A stretch of 64,000 nucleotides of DNA from Hoeflea_A sp965204935 (GTDB lineage: Bacteria; Pseudomonadota; Alphaproteobacteria; Rhizobiales; Rhizobiaceae): assembly GCF_965204935.1 (NCBI RefSeq), contig NZ_CBDBFO010000002.1. The stretch is one strand, 5' to 3'. Both the position numbers and the translations under genes were made by a program. The notes under the pieces were generated by a model. That model ran no database searches and was not told the origin of the DNA. It saw only the letters and a program-made list of their open reading frames with translations. Positions 53,196 through 61,834 of this stretch are shown here, piece after piece. Each line of letters starts with the position of its first letter. The first letter of the stretch is position 1.

Positions 53196-54353
53196 ATGCT
53201 GAAAGCACTGTGTTTCAGGCGGGTCGGGCGAAGTTGCTTGATCAAATCCGCGACCGCTGCCCTTTTTCTGGCCGGGGGCCAGGCAGCGATTTTGGCCGGG
53301 GGCCTACATACCGCATCCGCCCACGACCTGCCGCTCGGCGACGGCAAGATCTCAAATGAACCGAGAACCGGCTATGTTTTCTCGTGCCAGCAACGCTTCA
53401 GCCCCAACACGCCGGGCGCCCACACATCCGGAGCCTGGCTCGGAACCGACACGTGGGATCCGGAAAAGAAGGTCCATGTAAGCGGATCCGTAAGCTGGCC
53501 CGCCGAAATTTCGATCGACCGGCAGGGCGAAAAACGCGTGGTTCGGGCCAACAATCTGCCCACACACCCCACCGGCACGTTTCCGATCGAGCGCAACGAT
53601 CCCGCCTATCAGTATGACCGCAACCCGGGCCGCATAACCGAACAGAACATCCTGCTGGAGCTGCCCGCGGTTCCGCAAATCGCGTCCGCTCCAAGCTGCG
53701 TTCCCATGGGTATGGTCGGCTTTTCACTGACCAACGCAGCGCAGTATACAGCCCTCGACGCGCGCGGCGACGATGCGCCGGCCCATGAGATGCAGGATCG
53801 CTGCGGCGGTCACCCGCAGGAATTCGGCCAGTATCACTATCACAACATGACCCCTTGCATTGACGACACGCGATCTCAGCCCGGTGGACACTCGGACCTT
53901 GTCGGCTATGCCATGGACGGTTTCGGCATGTTCGGAAAATACGGCGAAGGCGGCAAGAAACTCACCAATTCCGATCTGGATGCCTGCCACGGACATTCAC
54001 ATGCGATCAACTGGGATGGTGAGGAGCGTACGCTCTACCACTATCACATGACCGATGAATATCCCTATTCGATCGGGTGTTTCATGGGAACGCCGGTCAG
54101 TGTGGAAGGATCGTCAAGCGGCGCCCCGCAACGGCCAACGCAGGACGCCGGTCAGCGCGCTCCTGATCAAAGAGGCGGGCCGGGCGGACGCCAGCAAGTC
54201 CTGGTCACCGCGGCAGAGCAGCTTGGCGTTTCACCGGACGCGCTGCGCCGGGCCATCGGTCCGCCGCCGCCGGACTTCCAGCAGGCATCGCGCATGCTCG
54301 GCATCCCGGCTGACGAGATCAGGCAGGCCCTTGACGCCGCACGCGGCCGGTAA
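53196..54353 (+). CDS. Secreted YHYH domain protein with C-terminal helical repeat
   Basis: A 385-aa exported protein: signal peptide (about residues 1-43, ending TASAHD), a YHYH-family core with the duplicated motifs GQYHYHNMTPC and LYHYHMTDEYPY, and GYAMDGFGMFGKYG. The C-terminal part has a Gly/Gln/Pro linker and two similar units, AAEQLGVSPDALRRAIG and ASRMLGIPADEIRQALD. YHYH proteins have no established function; the histidine and acidic pattern suggests metal binding. Convergent with msrA, 5 bases apart. Confidence 0.82.
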   Translation: MLKALCFRRVGRSCLIKSATAALFLAGGQAAILAGGLHTASAHDLPLGDGKISNEPRTGYVFSCQQRFSPNTPGAHTSGAWLGTDTWDPEKKVHVSGSVSWPAEISIDRQGEKRVVRANNLPTHPTGTFPIERNDPAYQYDRNPGRITEQNILLELPAVPQIASAPSCVPMGMVGFSLTNAAQYTALDARGDDAPAHEMQDRCGGHPQEFGQYHYHNMTPCIDDTRSQPGGHSDLVGYAMDGFGMFGKYGEGGKKLTNSDLDACHGHSHAINWDGEERTLYHYHMTDEYPYSIGCFMGTPVSVEGSSSGAPQRPTQDAGQRAPDQRGGPGGRQQVLVTAAEQLGVSPDALRRAIGPPPPDFQQASRMLGIPADEIRQALDAARGR

Positions 54354-54358
54354 GTCTC

Positions 54359-55005
54359 CTATTTGACGATGCCGCTATGGGCTTCGTTGCCCCACAGGGA
54401 CTCGATCTGCGCATCCCTGCGGCAGCCGAGCCTGTAGAGCCTGTAGCGCACCGGATTCTTCAGGTAATAATCCTGGTGGTACTGCTCGGCAGGGTAAAAC
54501 ATTGCCGCCGGCGCAATCACCGTGGCGATCTGCTTTCCGAGCTTTTGGCCGGCGTCGGCGCTGGCCGCTTCCGCCTGGCTCTTCTGTTCTTCGTCAAGCG
54601 TGTAGATGGCGGTGGAATAGCTTTCGCCCCGGTCGCAGAACTGCCGTAGGCATCGGTCGGGTCGACACTGCGGAAGAACACGGTCAGCAGTTTCTGGTAG
54701 GTGACCTTCTTCGGGTCATAGGTGATCTTCACCGCCTCGCGGTGACCGGTCGTCTCCGAAACAACGTCCCGGTAAGTCGGATTGTCCAGATGTCCGCCGG
54801 TATATCCGGAAATGGTCTCGATGACCCCGGGAACATGATCGAAGTCCGATTCCACGCACCAGAAGCATCCGCCGGCGAAGATTGCGACCTTCACGTCTTC
54901 CGGCTGCTCTCCCTGTGCCTGGACCTGCGTCATCGGCGCGTAGCCCGCGACGGCCGCAACAGCGGCACCGGCGGCAAGGGCAGCAACGATCAGGACTTTA
55001 CGCAT
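54359..55005 (-). pseudogene. msrA: Frameshifted peptide-methionine (S)-S-oxide reductase MsrA
   Basis: MsrA repairs oxidised methionine. From the ATG at 55005 (GGAGC upstream) an exported form can be read: signal peptide, the catalytic GGCFWCVESDF, then GHREAVKITYD and FFRSVDPTDAYG. A single base is missing near 54642-54644 (expected ...TAYGQFCDRGES); read one base over, the usual C-terminus continues (FCDRGESYSTAIYTL, YHQDYYLKNP, SGIVK) to a TAG at 54359. As given, the frame leads to a 162-aa hybrid (stop at 54517) lacking most of the C-terminal half. It could be a real mutation or a sequencing error. Confidence 0.8.
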
Positions 55006-55224
55006 TTTTATCAGCTCCGATCCGACATATTCGAGTTTCCGGTCGCCATAGGTGCAGAAGCCGGCACCGTGCACAAGTCAAACACGGTCACGACAACGTT
55101 ACAACGATGCGGCCGCCGGCCTGACCATCGCAAAAAGTACCGTGGCCGCACGGCATGGCCCTGTCCAAGCCGGGAAATTGATTGCATAGTCTGCGAAAGC
55201 TGCTTTTGGGGGAACCGGACACTG

Positions 55225-56832
55225 ATGCAGGAACGCAGCCTGAAGAGGGAAATCGGACCCGTCGGTCTCATTGCCCTTGCCGTCAGCGGCATCATCGGGT
55301 CTGGTTGGCTGTTCGCGCCGATGCTGTCCGCACAACTCGCCGGGCCTGCCGCCATCGTGGCGTGGATCATCGGCTCGGCATCCATGCTGCTCCTCGCCCT
55401 GACCTTTGCCGAGATATCGGCCATGTTCCCGCTTCCCGGCGGCATCGCCAGCATTCCGCAGGTCACCCATGGAAATGTCGTCTCTATCGCCATGGGCTGG
55501 ACGGCGTGGCTTGGTTATCTGTTCACTGCACCGGTCGAGGTCGAGGCCACGCTTCGTTACCTCGGCCGCTACGCCCCGTTCGTGTTCGAGGGTTCGAGCT
55601 ATGAAAGCCTGTCCTTTTCAGGGGCGCTCGTGACCCTCGCCTTCATGGCGATTTTCGTCGTGCTCAATGCGTTCGGCGTAAAGGTCTTTACCGCGATCAA
55701 CAATTCGGTCACCTGGGTCAAGGTCATCGTTCCGATCGTCATCGCCCTGATATTTGTCGCATCGGCCTTCGAGCCGGCCAATTTCACCGCTGCCGGCGGA
55801 TTTGCCCCCGACGGCGCCCGCGGCATTCTTTCAGCCGTTTCGTCCGGCGGGGTCATCCTGTCGATGATCGGCTTCCGGCATGCCATCGACATGGCCGGCG
55901 AGGTGCGCAATCCGGGGCGAAACGTTCCGCTCTCCCTGATCGTTGCGATGATCATCTGCCTGATTATCTATCTCGGATTGCAGATCGCCTTTATCGGCGC
56001 ACTGCAGCCAAGCGACCTGACCGATGGCTGGAAAGGGCTGCATTTCACCCATCCCGGCGGACCGCTGGCATCCATTGCCACGGCGCTTGGCCTTCTGTGG
56101 CTCGTCAGCCTGATGAATGCCACCGCCGTGATCTCTCCCTTCGGTTCGGCCCTCGTGGCAGTTGGCGCCAATGCGCGGCTGGTCATGGCCCTGACCGGTT
56201 CGGGCTTCATGCCGACGGTCTTCGCACGGCTTTCCCGTTTCGGCGTTCCGTTCAATGCTCTGCTGCTCAACCTTGTGGTCGGCTGGGTGGCCGTTCTCTT
56301 CCTTGATTTCACGGAACTTGTCGCCGCCCACAGTTCGCTGGTGGTGCTGTCCTTTATTGTCGGCCCCATCGCCGTTGTGGCGTTGCGCTCTCTTGCTGCC
56401 GACTATCGGCGTCCCTTCAGGCTGCCGGCGGTGAAGGCGATCGGCTACACGACCTTTATCCTGGCGACATTGATCGTCTACTGGAGCGGCTGGCAGACGA
56501 TCAGGGTGCTGGGACTTGCCATGCTCGCCGGTGCCGTGCTGTTTGCCATTCGCCTGCGAACCATGGAACGCGAGGACCTTGACCTGCGTCAGGCGGCCTG
56601 GCTCCTGCCCTATTTTCTGGGCATCGGCCTCATCTCGTGGCTGGGCAGCTTCGGCGGTATCGGTCTGATCCCGGAAGGTTACGACATCCTCGTATGTGCC
56701 GCCTTCTGCGCCATTATGTACGGATTTGCGCTTCGTTCGGCGCTCAGCCAGAACAAGTTCGACGAACAGGCAGACACGATCCTCGCCCGCATCGGCTACG
56801 ACAAGGCCGTGCTGCGCGATCTGGAAGTCTAG
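55225..56832 (+). CDS. APC family amino-acid permease
   Basis: A 535-aa integral membrane protein with about twelve hydrophobic helices. The family start is visible as LKREIGPVGLIALAVSGIIG, followed by GSGWLFAPMLSA and AEISAMFPLPGG. It probably imports amino acids or amines; the substrate is unknown. The ATG at 55225 is chosen (GGGGGAACC upstream); the frame open from 54502 is antisense to msrA and not credible. The stop codon (TAG) coincides with the outer CTAG of the palindromic element that follows. Confidence 0.9.
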   Translation: MQERSLKREIGPVGLIALAVSGIIGSGWLFAPMLSAQLAGPAAIVAWIIGSASMLLLALTFAEISAMFPLPGGIASIPQVTHGNVVSIAMGWTAWLGYLFTAPVEVEATLRYLGRYAPFVFEGSSYESLSFSGALVTLAFMAIFVVLNAFGVKVFTAINNSVTWVKVIVPIVIALIFVASAFEPANFTAAGGFAPDGARGILSAVSSGGVILSMIGFRHAIDMAGEVRNPGRNVPLSLIVAMIICLIIYLGLQIAFIGALQPSDLTDGWKGLHFTHPGGPLASIATALGLLWLVSLMNATAVISPFGSALVAVGANARLVMALTGSGFMPTVFARLSRFGVPFNALLLNLVVGWVAVLFLDFTELVAAHSSLVVLSFIVGPIAVVALRSLAADYRRPFRLPAVKAIGYTTFILATLIVYWSGWQTIRVLGLAMLAGAVLFAIRLRTMEREDLDLRQAAWLLPYFLGIGLISWLGSFGGIGLIPEGYDILVCAAFCAIMYGFALRSALSQNKFDEQADTILARIGYDKAVLRDLEV

Positions 56833-57133
56833 AGCGTGTCAAGCTTAGTTTGAAGCATTTGATGGTGGAAAATAGGTCCGGTCGGCTAGGCGCGTCGCGC
56901 AGCGCGATGTGGTGCATCGGGCAAGCGGCGCAACAACGCCGATGGGCCGATTTTCGCCACCCTTGATAGAGAAGAAGATATTGGAGTACAGCATAGAGCG
57001 GGCCGGGCGATTTTGGCCCCTGGCGTCGTTGGCTTCCGCTTGTGGTGGGTTGGCACCACGGCGCGAAACCCGCCTGGCCCGAGACCAAAATCGCCTCGGT
57101 CAAATGATTCAAACTAAGCCAGACACGCTCTAG
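56829..57133. mobile_element. MITE-like palindromic element (305 bp)
   Basis: Two 34-base inverted ends (56829-56862 and 57100-57133) match at 31 of 34 positions, each beginning CTAGAGCGTGTC at the outer edge. The inside is non-coding, with secondary inverted motifs (GGCGATTTTGG near 57005-57016 and CCAAAATCGCC near 57085-57095). The whole fills the gap between the permease and sdhB and resembles a MITE or rhizobial intergenic mosaic element. The CTAG ends may include a target duplication (TA or CTAG). It carries no transposase. Confidence 0.65.
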
Positions 57134-57143
57134 GTCTGACGCT

Positions 57144-57923
57144 CTAGACCCGCCGCTCGACCATCATCTTCTTGATTTCCGCGATTGCTTTCGCCGGATT
57201 GAGGCCCTTCGGGCAGGTCTGCGCGCAGTTCATGATCGTGTGGCATCGATAGAGCCGGAACGGGTCCTCCAGCTCGTCCAGCCGCTCGCCGGTTGCCTCG
57301 TCGCGGCTGTCGATCAGCCAGCGATAGGCCTGAAGGAGCACCGCCGGCCCCAGGTAGCGGTCGCCGTTCCACCAGTAGCTCGGGCAGGAGGTCGAACAGC
57401 AGGCGCACAGGATGCACTCATAGAGCCCGTCCAGCTTCAGCCGGTCGTCATGGGACTGCAGCCACTCGGTTTCCGGCGCCGGTGTCGTCGTCTTCAGCCA
57501 TGGTTCGATCGACCGGTGCTGGGCATAGAAATTGTTGAGGTCCGGCACCAGGTCCTTGACCACCGGCAGGTGCGGAAGGGGGTGGATCTTCACCGTGCCG
57601 TCGATCTCGTCCATGCCCTTTGTGCAGGCCAGCGTGTTCGTGCCGTCGATGTTCATCGCGCACGAGCCGCAGATGCCTTCCCGGCAGGAGCGGCGCAGGG
57701 TCAGCGTCGGGTCCACCTTGTTCTTGATCCACAACAGCCCGTCGAGCACCATAGGGCCGCAATCATCCAGGTCGACATGGTAGGTATCGATGGACGGGTT
57801 CTTGCCGTCATCGGGCGACCAGCGGTAGATGCGGAACTCGCGCAGGTTCTTCGCGCCGTCCGGTTTCGGCCAGCTCTTGCCCTGTGTGATCTGCGAGTTC
57901 TTCGGAAGCGCAAATTCAACCAT
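57144..57923 (-). CDS. sdhB: Succinate dehydrogenase iron-sulfur subunit
   Basis: Carries the three Fe-S clusters of complex II. The 259-aa protein has CREGICGSCAMNIDGTNTLAC ligands (2Fe-2S), LYECILCACCSTSCPSYWWN (4Fe-4S) and CHTIMNCAQTCPKGLNP (3Fe-4S). It is last in sdhCDAB. Confidence 0.97.
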   Translation of the reverse strand: MVEFALPKNSQITQGKSWPKPDGAKNLREFRIYRWSPDDGKNPSIDTYHVDLDDCGPMVLDGLLWIKNKVDPTLTLRRSCREGICGSCAMNIDGTNTLACTKGMDEIDGTVKIHPLPHLPVVKDLVPDLNNFYAQHRSIEPWLKTTTPAPETEWLQSHDDRLKLDGLYECILCACCSTSCPSYWWNGDRYLGPAVLLQAYRWLIDSRDEATGERLDELEDPFRLYRCHTIMNCAQTCPKGLNPAKAIAEIKKMMVERRV

Positions 57924-57938
57924 TTTGCCCGGTTCTCC

Positions 57939-59762
57939 TCAGTAAACGCGCTTCTTCGGCGCGATCCTGGAAAGCGCGATGCCGCCTTCGTCTTCGCTTG
58001 TCAGTGTCTCGGTGTGCACCGGCCTGTAGTCGAGCCTGACCTTGCCGCCGCTGTCGATCCAGCCGAGCGTGTGGACACGCCATTTCTTGTCGTCACGGTC
58101 CGGGAAGTCCTCGTGGGCATGGGCACCACGGCTTTCCTTGCGCGCTTCGGCGCCATAGACCGTCAGCAGCGCGCAGTCGGCCAGATTGTCGAGTTCCAGT
58201 GTCTCGACAAGATCCGAGTTCCAGATCAGGGACCTGTCCGTGACATGCACGTCGCTCAGTTGCTTATAGATTTCATCGAGCCGCTCGCAGCCCTGCTTCA
58301 GTGTTTCCTCGGTGCGAAAAACGGCGGCGTCTTCCTGCATGGCATGCTGAAGCCGGTCGCGCAGCTCGGCGGTCGGCACCGATCCGTTCGCATGCCGCCG
58401 TCCGTCGAAACGGTCCATGATCTTGTCGAGACAGGCCTGCGGCACATGCGGGACCTCTTCGTCCCTGTCGACCACTTCGCCGGCCTTGATCGCCGCCGCC
58501 CTGCCGAAAACAACGAGGTCGATCAGCGAATTCGAGCCGAGGCGGTTGGCGCCGTGGACGGATGCGCAGCCGGCTTCTCCGACCGCCATCAGGCCGGGCT
58601 GGATGCGGTCAGGATCGTCCTTCGTCGGATTGAGCGCCTCGCCGTGATAATTGGTCGGAATACCGCCCATGTTGTAGTGGACAGTCGGCAGCACCGGGAT
58701 CGGATCCCGCGTCACGTCGACGCCGGCGAAGATCTTGGCCGACTCCGAAATGCCTGGCAGTCTCTCGGCCAGCACGGCCGGATCCAGGTGATCGAGATGC
58801 AGGAAGATGTGGTCCTTCTTCTTGCCGACACCCCGGCCTTCGCGGATTTCCAGCGTCATGCAGCGAGAGACGACGTCGCGTGACGCCAGATCCTTGGCCG
58901 ATGGCGCGTAGCGTTCCATGAAGCGTTCGCCTTCCGAGTTGACCAGATAGCCGCCCTCGCCGCGCGCGCCTTCGGTGATCAGCGTTCCGGCACCGTAAAT
59001 TCCCGTCGGATGGAACTGCACGAATTCCATGTCCTGCAGCGGAAGCCCGGCGCGAATGACCATGCCGTTGCCGTCGCCGGTGCAGGTGTGGGCGGACGTC
59101 GCGGAGAAATAGGCGCGGCCATAGCCGCCGGTCGCCAGCACCACCATCTTGGCGCGGAAAACGTGGATCATGCCATCGTCGAGGTTCCATGCAACGACGC
59201 CCGTGCAGATGCCGTCATCGCTCATCAGCAGATCAATGGCGAAATATTCGATGAAGAACTGTGCGTGGTGACGCAGCGACTGGCCGTAAAGCGTGTGCAG
59301 GATCGCGTGGCCGGTGCGGTCCGCGGCGGCACAGGTGCGCTGCACGGGCGGTCCGTCGCCGAAATTCTGCATGTGGCCACCAAACGGCCGCTGATAGATC
59401 TTGCCTTCCTCGGTGCGCGAGAAGGGAACGCCGTAGTGTTCAAGCTCGTAAACGGCCGCCGGCGCCTGGCGGGCGAGATACTCCATGGCATCATTGTCGC
59501 CCAGCCAGTCCGACCCCTTGATGGTGTCGTACATGTGCCACTGCCAGTTGTCCGGCGTCATGTTCTGCAGGCTTGCGGCAATGCCGCCCTGCGCGGCAAC
59601 TGTGTGGGAGCGCGTCGGGAAAACCTTTGTAATGCAGGCGGTGCGAAGGCCCTGCTCCGCCATACCGAGTGTCGCGCGCAGACCGGCCCCGCCTGCGCCG
59701 ACCACCACAACGTCGAACTTGTGCTCGGTGAACTGGTAAGCCTCTTGCGTCGTGTTCGCCAT
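57939..59762 (-). CDS. sdhA: Succinate dehydrogenase flavoprotein subunit
   Basis: FAD-binding catalytic subunit of complex II, oxidising succinate to fumarate. The 607-aa protein has the FAD motif VVVGAGGAGLRA, SHTVAAQGG with the flavin-linking His, the HPTGIYG and GGIPTNYHGE active-site segments, and RLGSNSLIDLVVFG. The ATG at 59762 is preferred to a TTG at 59780; GGAGG lies about 12 bases upstream. Confidence 0.97.
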   Translation of the reverse strand: MANTTQEAYQFTEHKFDVVVVGAGGAGLRATLGMAEQGLRTACITKVFPTRSHTVAAQGGIAASLQNMTPDNWQWHMYDTIKGSDWLGDNDAMEYLARQAPAAVYELEHYGVPFSRTEEGKIYQRPFGGHMQNFGDGPPVQRTCAAADRTGHAILHTLYGQSLRHHAQFFIEYFAIDLLMSDDGICTGVVAWNLDDGMIHVFRAKMVVLATGGYGRAYFSATSAHTCTGDGNGMVIRAGLPLQDMEFVQFHPTGIYGAGTLITEGARGEGGYLVNSEGERFMERYAPSAKDLASRDVVSRCMTLEIREGRGVGKKKDHIFLHLDHLDPAVLAERLPGISESAKIFAGVDVTRDPIPVLPTVHYNMGGIPTNYHGEALNPTKDDPDRIQPGLMAVGEAGCASVHGANRLGSNSLIDLVVFGRAAAIKAGEVVDRDEEVPHVPQACLDKIMDRFDGRRHANGSVPTAELRDRLQHAMQEDAAVFRTEETLKQGCERLDEIYKQLSDVHVTDRSLIWNSDLVETLELDNLADCALLTVYGAEARKESRGAHAHEDFPDRDDKKWRVHTLGWIDSGGKVRLDYRPVHTETLTSEDEGGIALSRIAPKKRVY

Positions 59763-59769
59763 CGCGGGA

Positions 59770-60150
59770 TCAGCCTCCAAATCCGAGTTTCAAAACCGCA
59801 AACAGCGGCAGGGCGCCGACGACGATTGTAAAAAAGCTGTTGAGCATGAGCAGGACGATCTTGGCGCCTTCGCCATGCACGTAGTCTTCGATAATGACCT
59901 GCATGCCGAGGCGCATATGGATCAGCCCCGAAAGGACGGCCAGCCCCATCAGCACCGCGATCAGCGGGTTGCCCAGGGCACCGGCAACGGTCTCGTAGGA
60001 AGCGCCCTGATAGATCATGATGAAGAGGACAAAAAAGAGTATCAGCGGAATGTTGGCGACCGATGTCAGGCGCTGGCGCCAGAAATGATCCGTTCCTTCC
60101 TTTGCCGAGCCCAGCCCGCGAACCCTGGAGAGCGGTGTGCGCAAATCCAT
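59770..60150 (-). CDS. sdhD: Succinate dehydrogenase membrane anchor subunit
   Basis: A 126-aa integral membrane protein with about three helices and the heme/quinone region. It has the SdhD N-terminus (RTPLSRVRGLGSAKEGTDHFW), IHMRLGMQVIIEDYVH with the conserved histidine, and a C-terminal hydrophobic stretch. It lies between sdhC and sdhA. Confidence 0.94.
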   Translation of the reverse strand: MDLRTPLSRVRGLGSAKEGTDHFWRQRLTSVANIPLILFFVLFIMIYQGASYETVAGALGNPLIAVLMGLAVLSGLIHMRLGMQVIIEDYVHGEGAKIVLLMLNSFFTIVVGALPLFAVLKLGFGG

Positions 60151-60163
60151 GACAAGGCTCCTA

Positions 60164-60556
60164 TTATGCGATGATGAGGGCGATCGCCCACAAGATGATT
60201 GTCAGCGACACCGAAAGCACCAGCGTCGCCCAGGCCATTCTGGTGGTGACGTGCTTGTCCAGCGCCCGCCCCGTGTCCCAGATCAGGTGACGAATGCCGC
60301 CGATCATGTGGTGCAGCAGCGCCCAGGTATAACCGAACAGGATGAGGCGCCCGATGATCGATCCGAATATGGCATTGGTGAATTCGAAATAGGACGGCCC
60401 GGCCGCGGCTGCGATCAGCCACCACGCCACCAGGATCGTGCCGAAATAGAGCGCCGCGCCGGTTATGCGGTGCACAATAGACATGACCATTGTCGGGATC
60501 GGACGGTAGATGCTCAGATGCGGAGATAAGGGTCTGTTTTGCGAGGCGTTGGCCAT
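60164..60556 (-). CDS. sdhC: Succinate dehydrogenase cytochrome b556 subunit
   Basis: A 130-aa membrane subunit of complex II, with RPLSPHLSIYRP, SIVHRITGAALYFG and the heme-ligand region LLHHMIGGIRHLIWD. It is the first gene of sdhCDAB; a good promoter lies about 70 bases upstream. Confidence 0.95.
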   Translation of the reverse strand: MANASQNRPLSPHLSIYRPIPTMVMSIVHRITGAALYFGTILVAWWLIAAAAGPSYFEFTNAIFGSIIGRLILFGYTWALLHHMIGGIRHLIWDTGRALDKHVTTRMAWATLVLSVSLTIILWAIALIIA

Positions 60557-60625
60557 GGGGCCTCCGAAATGGTGTCAGTATCCAGAGCGATCCTCCGGCC
60601 GCTGGGGCCGAACCGATTACGCATT

Positions 60626-60654
60626 TTAATAGTGTCTTTGCCCTGGTGCGTCAA
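60626..60654 (-). promoter_or_regulatory. Predicted promoter of sdhCDAB
   Basis: On the minus strand, TTGACG (60649-60654), a 17-base spacer and TATTAA (60626-60631) make a good sigma70-type promoter. Transcription would start near 60619, leaving a leader of about 62 bases before sdhC. Confidence 0.65.
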
Positions 60655-60800
60655 AGCATGCACGACACCACGGCAACGCCTGAATTCCGGCTAATTTGTT
60701 TTAGAACGCTTCCAAATCGATTGAAAGCGCCCAATCGTTCAAAAACCACGGAAATCGCTGGCCAAATATATTTTTTGCACTGCGGTAGGGATCGGGCGGG

Positions 60801-61259
60801 TCAGCGCTCGAAATGAATGACAAAGGCGGCCCAGTCGCCGGTCGCTGCCAGGCTCTCATAGAGCTTTCTGCCCTCCTCCGGCTGCCGGGGCGCATTCAGC
60901 ACCAGTTTGCTCCAGCCGCGGGACTCGCCGTCCTCGGACAAAACGTCGAGCATTGCCTTGGCGATGCCCTTGCGGCGCTGCTCATGATGGACATAAAGAT
61001 GATCCACCTGGCCGAACCGCATGCCCGTGACCGGGTCGGGCAGGTCGTAAAAGACGATGAAGCCGACGAGCGTGCCGTCAAGACGGGCACCCAGCAATTG
61101 CGCGACACGATCCTGCAGGAGTGTCTCGGCATAGAATTCGTCGGGCCGTCTCGGCGCACCGCGCTTCAGTGATTGCGCATAGGCCGCGATCAGCGGTGCG
61201 AGCTCGCGCGCGTCTTTGAGGCGCAGCAGGTCAATTTGGATATTCGGTTCGCCAGTCAT
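60801..61259 (-). CDS. GNAT family N-acetyltransferase
   Basis: A 152-aa single-domain GNAT with the acetyl-CoA binding motif DHLYVHHEQRRKGIAKAML and a C-terminal segment PEEGRKLYESLAATGDW, typical of small-molecule or protein N-acetyltransferases. The ATG at 61259 has AAGGAAGA about 9 bases upstream; 61268 is an alternative. Substrate unknown. It lies downstream of and apart from sdh. Confidence 0.87.
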   Translation of the reverse strand: MTGEPNIQIDLLRLKDARELAPLIAAYAQSLKRGAPRRPDEFYAETLLQDRVAQLLGARLDGTLVGFIVFYDLPDPVTGMRFGQVDHLYVHHEQRRKGIAKAMLDVLSEDGESRGWSKLVLNAPRQPEEGRKLYESLAATGDWAAFVIHFER

Positions 61260-61489
61260 CGTGCCCATTCTTCCTTGCATGCATCGTCGGTCTCTTGTAG
61301 CCGGGATGCCGATGAACGTCACCCGCCCATCAGGCATTGGCACCGGCGTTAACCTTAACAAAAGGTTTATAACCGGCATTATGGTAAACGGAGCATGAAA
61401 ACTCTAGATTAAACAGCGGGATATCCGTTGGCCGATGAATGAGTCCTCGGCACGGCCTGTCCCTATTCGTTAACGAAGCGAGCACTGTT

Positions 61490-61810
61490 ATGCCAAACCG
61501 TGTTATCAAGTACCTGGCTGTCGCCGCCGCAATGACTGCGCCGGTGTTCGCCGCATCTCCCGCATTTTCGGACAATGGTCTGCCAACCCGGGTCAAGGGT
61601 GTCGGCACCTATTCCGGCGCCATCTCGGCGCGCCAGTTCAAGGGCAACGGCATCTATTTCTATGTCGATAACGGCCGCCAGTATTACGCGCCGCAGGAGC
61701 TCAAGAAGAAGGCGTTGCCGCGTCCCGGCGCCAAGATCATTGATGTCGGTGAAGAGCAGGCCGCGATGGACTGCGACGAAAAGACCAAAATCTGCATCAT
61801 CCGGCCCTGA
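61490..61810 (+). CDS. Small secreted protein of unknown function
   Basis: A 106-aa protein with a signal peptide (about residues 1-26, ending SPAFSDNG) and a mature part with YFYVDNGRQYYAPQEL and two cysteines (MDCDEKTKICIIRP). I do not recognise a family. The ATG at 61490 gives the signal peptide; the longer frame from 61439 adds residues with no support. It faces the diguanylate cyclase gene tail to tail. Confidence 0.65.
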   Translation: MPNRVIKYLAVAAAMTAPVFAASPAFSDNGLPTRVKGVGTYSGAISARQFKGNGIYFYVDNGRQYYAPQELKKKALPRPGAKIIDVGEEQAAMDCDEKTKICIIRP

Positions 61811-61834
61811 AAACACCGGAACGGCTGTCCGCGG

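Noticed and set aside
56909..57133. 74-aa plus-strand frame in the palindromic element
   Set aside because: No start signal or similarity; it ends in the inverted repeat and the element is best explained as non-coding.
57240..58883. 547-aa plus-strand frame
   Set aside because: Antisense to sdhB and sdhA, with no recognisable motif.
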